The position numbers were made by a program, and so were the translations under genes. From Bacteroides sp. (lineage in GTDB: Bacteria; Bacteroidota; Bacteroidia; Bacteroidales; Muribaculaceae), in NCBI GenBank assembly GCA_014801865.1, contig JAAVDH010000007.1:106661-164009 (forward strand): DNA of 57,349 nt. Direction: 5' to 3'. Below, one piece after another: positions 53,655 to 57,349 of this stretch (positions are counted from its first letter, which is position 1; each line of letters begins with the position of its first letter). Under the pieces are notes generated by a model. The model was not told the DNA's origin, did no database searches, and was given only the letters and a program-made list of their open reading frames with translations.

Positions 53655-54476
53655 ATGTCAACTTATACAGCTACTGACAAGAGCAAGGTGACAACCCGCA
53701 CACTTGCTGAGATGAAGGCCCGCGGCGAGAAAATCGCCTGCATCACCGCTTACGATTATACTATTGCATCACTGGTTGATGCCGCCGGCATAGATTTCAT
53801 ACTTGTCGGTGACTCGGCAGCGAACGTTATGCTGGGTCACTCTACCACCATACCTATTACTCTCGACGAGATGATTGTGTATGCCAAGGGAGTTGTGCGT
53901 GGTGCCAAACGTGCTTTTGTAGTAGTAGATATGCCTTTCGGCACAGTTACCGCCGATGTCAACACGTCGCTTAAGAACGCTATCCGCGTCATACAGCAGT
54001 CAGGCGGTGAGGCCGTGAAGATAGAGGGGGGCAGCGAGATAGCTCCCGCTATTGAAGCCATTCTCGCTGCAGGTATTCCCGTTGTAGGCCACCTGGGTCT
54101 CACTCCGCAGTCAGTAAACGTGTTTGGCGGATATGCCGTTCGCGCTAAGGAAGAAGAGGAGGCAGCCCGCCTCATAGCCGACGCCAAGATGCTTGATTCA
54201 CTCGGATGTTGCGCAATTGTGCTTGAGAAAGTTCCCTCAGCCCTTGCCGCAGAAGTGGCCCGCTCAGTCAAGGCTCCCATTATAGGTATAGGTGCAGGAA
54301 ACGGTGTGGACGGACAGATACTTGTTGTCCAGGATATGTTAGGTATGAACCGTGGCTTCAAGCCGAAATTCCTCCGCCACTATGGTAATCTGGGCGATCT
54401 TATCGAGCAGTCTGTCAACTCTTATGTAGGAGATGTAAAGACTGTTGACTTCCCCTCGGCTACCGAGTGCTATTAA
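53655..54476 (+). CDS. panB: 3-methyl-2-oxobutanoate hydroxymethyltransferase (ketopantoate synthase)
   Basis: A 273-residue TIM-barrel enzyme, the first step of pantothenate synthesis, transferring a hydroxymethyl group from methylene-tetrahydrofolate. The signature stretches are ITAYDYTIASLVDAAGIDFI, LVGDSAANVMLGH, VVVDMPFGT, KIEGG and GHLGLTPQSVNVFGGY. Length and motifs are normal. It is monocistronic by context: its own promoter and a downstream hairpin. Confidence 0.95.
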   Translation: MSTYTATDKSKVTTRTLAEMKARGEKIACITAYDYTIASLVDAAGIDFILVGDSAANVMLGHSTTIPITLDEMIVYAKGVVRGAKRAFVVVDMPFGTVTADVNTSLKNAIRVIQQSGGEAVKIEGGSEIAPAIEAILAAGIPVVGHLGLTPQSVNVFGGYAVRAKEEEEAARLIADAKMLDSLGCCAIVLEKVPSALAAEVARSVKAPIIGIGAGNGVDGQILVVQDMLGMNRGFKPKFLRHYGNLGDLIEQSVNSYVGDVKTVDFPSATECY

Positions 54477-54486
54477 TATTCAATTT

Positions 54487-54514
54487 AGGATACGGCACCA
54501 AACTGCCGTATCCT
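54487..54514 (+). terminator. Hairpin after panB
   Basis: AGGATACGGCA pairs with TGCCGTATCCT (11 bp, 6-nt loop), 11 bp past the stop codon. The downstream T-content is low, so termination may be partial. Confidence 0.6.
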
Positions 54515-54575
54515 ACCAATTATCTATCAATAATTTGCGAGTAAGTTCTATAACAAAACGTAATATATTCGTTTG

Positions 54576-54611
54576 TTTTTCTTACTCATCTGCTATTTTT
54601 CTTACTCATCT
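54576..54611. repeat. 16-bp direct repeat upstream of the MATE gene
   Basis: TTTTTCTTACTCATCT occurs at 54576-54591 and again at 54596-54611, a 20-bp period (about two helical turns), 20 bp before the MATE start codon. It could be a regulator binding site; no known motif is recognised. Confidence 0.6.
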
Positions 54612-54630
54612 ACTTTAAGGCGATATCAAG

Positions 54631-55965
54631 TTGAAAGATTTGTCAACCTACTCACGTATAATACGGTTGGGTATACCCATACTTATCGGGCAGGTGGGAA
54701 TGATAATCGTAGGCTTTGCCGACACTAAGATGGTAGGGCTATACGCCACTGACGCACTTGCCTCGGCCTCGTTTGTCAATAATGTATTCAATGTACCCAT
54801 ACTCGGGTGTCTTGGATTTACCTTTGGCCTGACTCCGCTTATAGGCTCACTATTCTCACAGAAACGTATTACTGACTGCGGCGGTATGGTCAAGGCCGGA
54901 CTCGTAGTCAATCTCTTCTTCGCCTTGCTGGCCACACTGCTGATGTCAGGGGTCTATTTCGCCCTTCCCTATCTCGGTCAGCCTGAAGAACTGTTGCCTC
55001 TCATACGCCCGTATTACATCATTGCCGCCCTTGGGGTGATACCCGTCACGGTGTTCAACGTATTTGCCCAATGGGCCTACGCCATCAACCGTACCAGGCT
55101 ACCGATGTGGATTATACTCTTCTCCAACGTATTGAATATCTTCGGCAACTGGCTGCTTATATACGGCAATTGGGGTCTGCCCGAACTGGGGCTTACCGGT
55201 GCGGGCATATCCACCCTCGTGGCGCGTGTGGTCTGCCCCTTGATTATAATCACCATCTTCTTCCTCAAACATGACTACAGGGAGTATGCCGAGGGTTTCC
55301 GCGGCGTAGCTCTGCGCGGGGTGAATCTCCGCAGGGTATTCACCACCTCATGGCCCGTATCGCTGCAGATGATATGCGAGACATGTGCGTTCTCGCTCAC
55401 AGCCGTTATGGCAGGCTGGATAAGCGCCTTCTCTCTTGCTGCCCTCCAGATAATCCTTATTGTCGGCACCCTCGGATTCTGTATCTATTATTCTATGGCT
55501 GCTGCCGTATCAGTGCTGGTGGCCAACGCTAACGGTCTGGGCAATGTAGATGAGATGCGCCGCGTATCATTCTGCGGCTACCGCATCATACTGATGTTCG
55601 CCACTTGCTCGTCAACACTCTTTGCCCTCTGGGGCAGTGCGCTTATGCACCAGTTTTCCGACGACCCTCAAGTTCTGGCCATAGCATCCACACTGATAGT
55701 GCCTCTGGTGCTCTACCAATACGCCGATGCTACTCAGATATGCTTCGCCAATGCCCTCAGAGGCACCGGACAGGTGATGCCCATGCTATGGATTGCGGTC
55801 ATAAGCTATCTCATCATAGGCCTACCGTCGACCTACTTCATAGCCTTTACCCTCGACATGTCTACCTACGGCATAGTGCTTTCCTGGTCGGTGAGTCTGG
55901 TAGTGGCCGCAGTGCTCTACTACCGGTCGTTTATCCGCGCCACTAAAGCGGTGGCCGCCAAATAG
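54631..55965 (+). CDS. MATE-family efflux transporter
   Basis: A 444-residue inner-membrane protein with 12 predicted helices in two halves, matching the MATE/DinF group (RLGIPILIGQVGMIIVGFAD at the start). These antiporters export cationic drugs or metabolites using a proton or sodium gradient; the substrate is unknown. The start is TTG at 54631: an in-frame stop lies 12 bp upstream with no ATG between, and the next ATG would remove the first membrane helix. Confidence 0.88.
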   Translation: MKDLSTYSRIIRLGIPILIGQVGMIIVGFADTKMVGLYATDALASASFVNNVFNVPILGCLGFTFGLTPLIGSLFSQKRITDCGGMVKAGLVVNLFFALLATLLMSGVYFALPYLGQPEELLPLIRPYYIIAALGVIPVTVFNVFAQWAYAINRTRLPMWIILFSNVLNIFGNWLLIYGNWGLPELGLTGAGISTLVARVVCPLIIITIFFLKHDYREYAEGFRGVALRGVNLRRVFTTSWPVSLQMICETCAFSLTAVMAGWISAFSLAALQIILIVGTLGFCIYYSMAAAVSVLVANANGLGNVDEMRRVSFCGYRIILMFATCSSTLFALWGSALMHQFSDDPQVLAIASTLIVPLVLYQYADATQICFANALRGTGQVMPMLWIAVISYLIIGLPSTYFIAFTLDMSTYGIVLSWSVSLVVAAVLYYRSFIRATKAVAAK

Positions 55966-56008
55966 CGACAACCGTCAGGGTAACTGATATAGTAACTGAT
56001 TTTTTTCG

Positions 56009-56016
56009 TATATTTG
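56009..56016 (+). promoter_or_regulatory. -7 promoter element of argS
   Basis: TATATTTG matches TAnnTTTG, 55 bp before the ATG at 56071. The sequence TTTGCAGAGATT that begins in this box recurs at 56041-56052, so the leader contains a short direct repeat. The -33 region is weak. Confidence 0.6.
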
Positions 56017-56070
56017 CAGAGATTCGCGACAGAATCATATTTTGCAGAGATTACTAACAAGATATTAAGT

Positions 56071-57159
56071 ATGTCAATAGATAAGATTATAGCCGAAGCC
56101 GTAGCACGCGCTGTAAAGGAGCTTTACGGCATAGAAGCCGACGCACAGAGCGTACAGGTAACCACCACCAAGAAAGAATTTGAGGGCAACCTCACTGTAG
56201 TAGTGTTCCCCTGGGTGAAGGCTGCCCGCAAGTCGCCCGAGGCCGTAGGCACCGAAATAGGCCAATGGCTTGTAGATAACGAGCCCGCCGTAGACCGCTT
56301 CAATGTCATCAAGGGATTTCTCAATCTTGTCATCGAGCCATCATTCTGGTCATCGGTACTCCGCCACATAGAAAACACCCCCGACTTCGGCATCAAACCC
56401 GTCACCGAGGATTCACCCTTAGTGATGGTGGAATATTCATCGCCCAATACCAACAAACCTCTCCACCTCGGACACGTGCGCAACAATCTGCTGGGCTACA
56501 GCCTCTCGCGCATACTCGCCGCATGTGGCAACCGTGTGGTGAAGACCAATATCGTCAACGACCGAGGCATACATATATGCAAATCCATGCTCGCTTGGAA
56601 GAAGTGGGGCGAGGGTGCCACACCCGCCTCATCCGGCAAAAAGGGTGACCACCTCATCGGCGACTTCTACGTGCTCTTCGACAAGCACTACAAAGCGCAG
56701 GTCAAGGAACTCATGGCCAAGGGTATGAGCGAGGACGAAGCCAAGGATGCCGCTCCCCTCATGCAGGAAGCCCGCGCAATGCTCCGCGCTTGGGAGGCCA
56801 AAGACCCCGAGGTACGTGCTCTGTGGGAAATGATGAACTCATGGGTATACGAAGGCTTCGATGCCACCTACAAGCGTATGGGCGTAGACTTCGATAAAAT
56901 CTACTACGAGAGCCAGACCTACCTCGAAGGTAAGGAGAAGGTGCTCGAGGGCCTCGAGAAGGGTATGATGTACCGTAAGGAAGACGGTTCAGTATGGGCA
57001 GACCTCACCCCCGACGGCCTTGACCACAAACTTCTCCTCCGCTCTGACGGCACATCGGTATACATGACTCAGGACATAGGCACCGCCAAACTCCGCTTTC
57101 AGGACTATCCCATCGACAAGATGATCTACGTCGTAGGCAACGAGCAGAACTATCAATGA
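56071..57159 (+). CDS. argS: Arginyl-tRNA synthetase, N-terminal part, frameshifted by a 35-bp duplication
   Basis: The start at 56071 ([20 protein letters not shown]) gives the usual N-terminal additional domain, then the class I core with [17 protein letters not shown], the HIGH-type motif. An open frame reaches 56014 but crosses the promoter. The frame ends after 362 residues, just behind YVVGNEQNY, because the 35 bases 57121-57155 are repeated at 57156-57190. Deleting one copy restores [14 protein letters not shown], the expected ArgRS sequence, so this is a broken or split gene rather than a natural end. A normal enzyme is about 590-600 residues. The 35-bp duplication may be an assembly artefact. 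Confidence 0.9.
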   Translation: MSIDKIIAEAVARAVKELYGIEADAQSVQVTTTKKEFEGNLTVVVFPWVKAARKSPEAVGTEIGQWLVDNEPAVDRFNVIKGFLNLVIEPSFWSSVLRHIENTPDFGIKPVTEDSPLVMVEYSSPNTNKPLHLGHVRNNLLGYSLSRILAACGNRVVKTNIVNDRGIHICKSMLAWKKWGEGATPASSGKKGDHLIGDFYVLFDKHYKAQVKELMAKGMSEDEAKDAAPLMQEARAMLRAWEAKDPEVRALWEMMNSWVYEGFDATYKRMGVDFDKIYYESQTYLEGKEKVLEGLEKGMMYRKEDGSVWADLTPDGLDHKLLLRSDGTSVYMTQDIGTAKLRFQDYPIDKMIYVVGNEQNYQ

Positions 57160-57190
57160 TCTACGTCGTAGGCAACGAGCAGAACTATCA
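57121..57190 (+). repeat. Perfect 35-bp tandem duplication inside argS
   Basis: The unit beginning ATGATCTACGTCGTAGGC and ending GCAGAACTATCA occurs twice back to back with no mismatch. As 35 is not divisible by three, it shifts the frame. The junction creates the overlap ATGA at 57156-57159, where the new stop of the first frame meets an ATG of the second. Confidence 0.95.
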
Positions 57191-57349
57191 CTTCCAGGTA
57201 CTGGCCCTGCTGCTTGACCGTCTGGGATTCAAGTGGGGCAAGGATCTTGTACACTTCTCATACGGCATGGTAGAGCTCCCCGAAGGCAAGATGAAGAGCC
57301 GCGAGGGCACTGTGGTGGATGCCGACGACCTCATGGACGAAATGGTATC
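57156..57349 (+). CDS. argS: Arginyl-tRNA synthetase, C-terminal part (runs off the window)
   Basis: From the ATG at 57156 an open frame reads [20 protein letters not shown] and continues with the KMKSREGT motif (KMSKS-type ATP-binding loop) to the window edge. It is the natural continuation of the N-terminal part, displaced by the duplication. As it stands it could be translated from the ATGA overlap as a separate polypeptide; whether this happens is unknown. Confidence 0.8.
   Translation, partial: MIYVVGNEQNYHFQVLALLLDRLGFKWGKDLVHFSYGMVELPEGKMKSREGTVVDADDLMDEMV

Overview
The window looks like chromosome of a gut-type Bacteroidales, most plausibly Muribaculaceae-like (the family is inference). 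The evidence is: several promoters matching the Bacteroidota consensus (TTTG, about 20 bp, TAnnTTTG), no Shine-Dalgarno signals of note, an 11-subunit Nuo complex with fused NuoC-NuoD and no NuoEFG, a 29-residue COX24-like ribosomal protein next to HU, BspA-type leucine-rich repeat proteins, DUF1573 proteins and a carboxynorspermidine dehydrogenase. It reads as core chromosome; no phage, integrase, transposase, CRISPR array, rRNA or tRNA was found.

Layout. 1-2.4 kb: two tandem BspA-like surface proteins (the first cut by the window edge) sharing a near-identical 5' end. 2.7-12.9 kb: polA (its proofreading site looks dead), a long-chain polyprenyl diphosphate synthase, an NlpC/P60 peptidase, a GH16 glycosidase, RNase G, the COX24-like protein, HU, a HAD phosphatase and a queuosine-precursor transporter. 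13.0-31.0 kb: a single co-directional block nuoA-B-CD-H, then the complete F1Fo ATP synthase set atpD-C-B-E-F-H-A-G, then nuoI-J-K-L-M-N, with one clear promoter in front and one strong terminator behind. 31.0-46.7 kb: plus-strand housekeeping genes (thymidine kinase, DUF3108, 5'-nucleotidase, RluB-type pseudouridine synthase with a prion-like repeat tail, asnS, carboxynorspermidine dehydrogenase, ligA, RsmI-like methyltransferase, MBL hydrolase, TIGR02757, two DUF1573 proteins, meaB). 46.9-53.2 kb: a minus-strand export operon (TolC, HlyD and two ABC-2 permeases, no ATPase) and manC. 53.6-57.3 kb: panB, a MATE transporter and argS, which is split by a 35-bp tandem duplication and runs off the window.

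How it fits together. The central block would make the proton-pumping complex and the proton-consuming ATP synthase from one transcript, coupling the stoichiometry of the two membrane machines. The c subunit lacks the usual sodium ligands, so proton coupling is expected. The electron donor of the truncated complex I is not encoded here.

Most noteworthy: (1) the atp operon nested inside the nuo operon; (2) the argS tandem duplication, which turns one essential gene into two ORFs joined by an ATGA overlap (real or an assembly artefact); (3) PolI with all three exonuclease motifs degraded; (4) a family of small AT-rich palindromic repeats, including a roughly 165-bp MITE-like element and three copies of a 21-24 bp repeat; (5) the 27-bp repeat-built low-complexity tail on the pseudouridine synthase.
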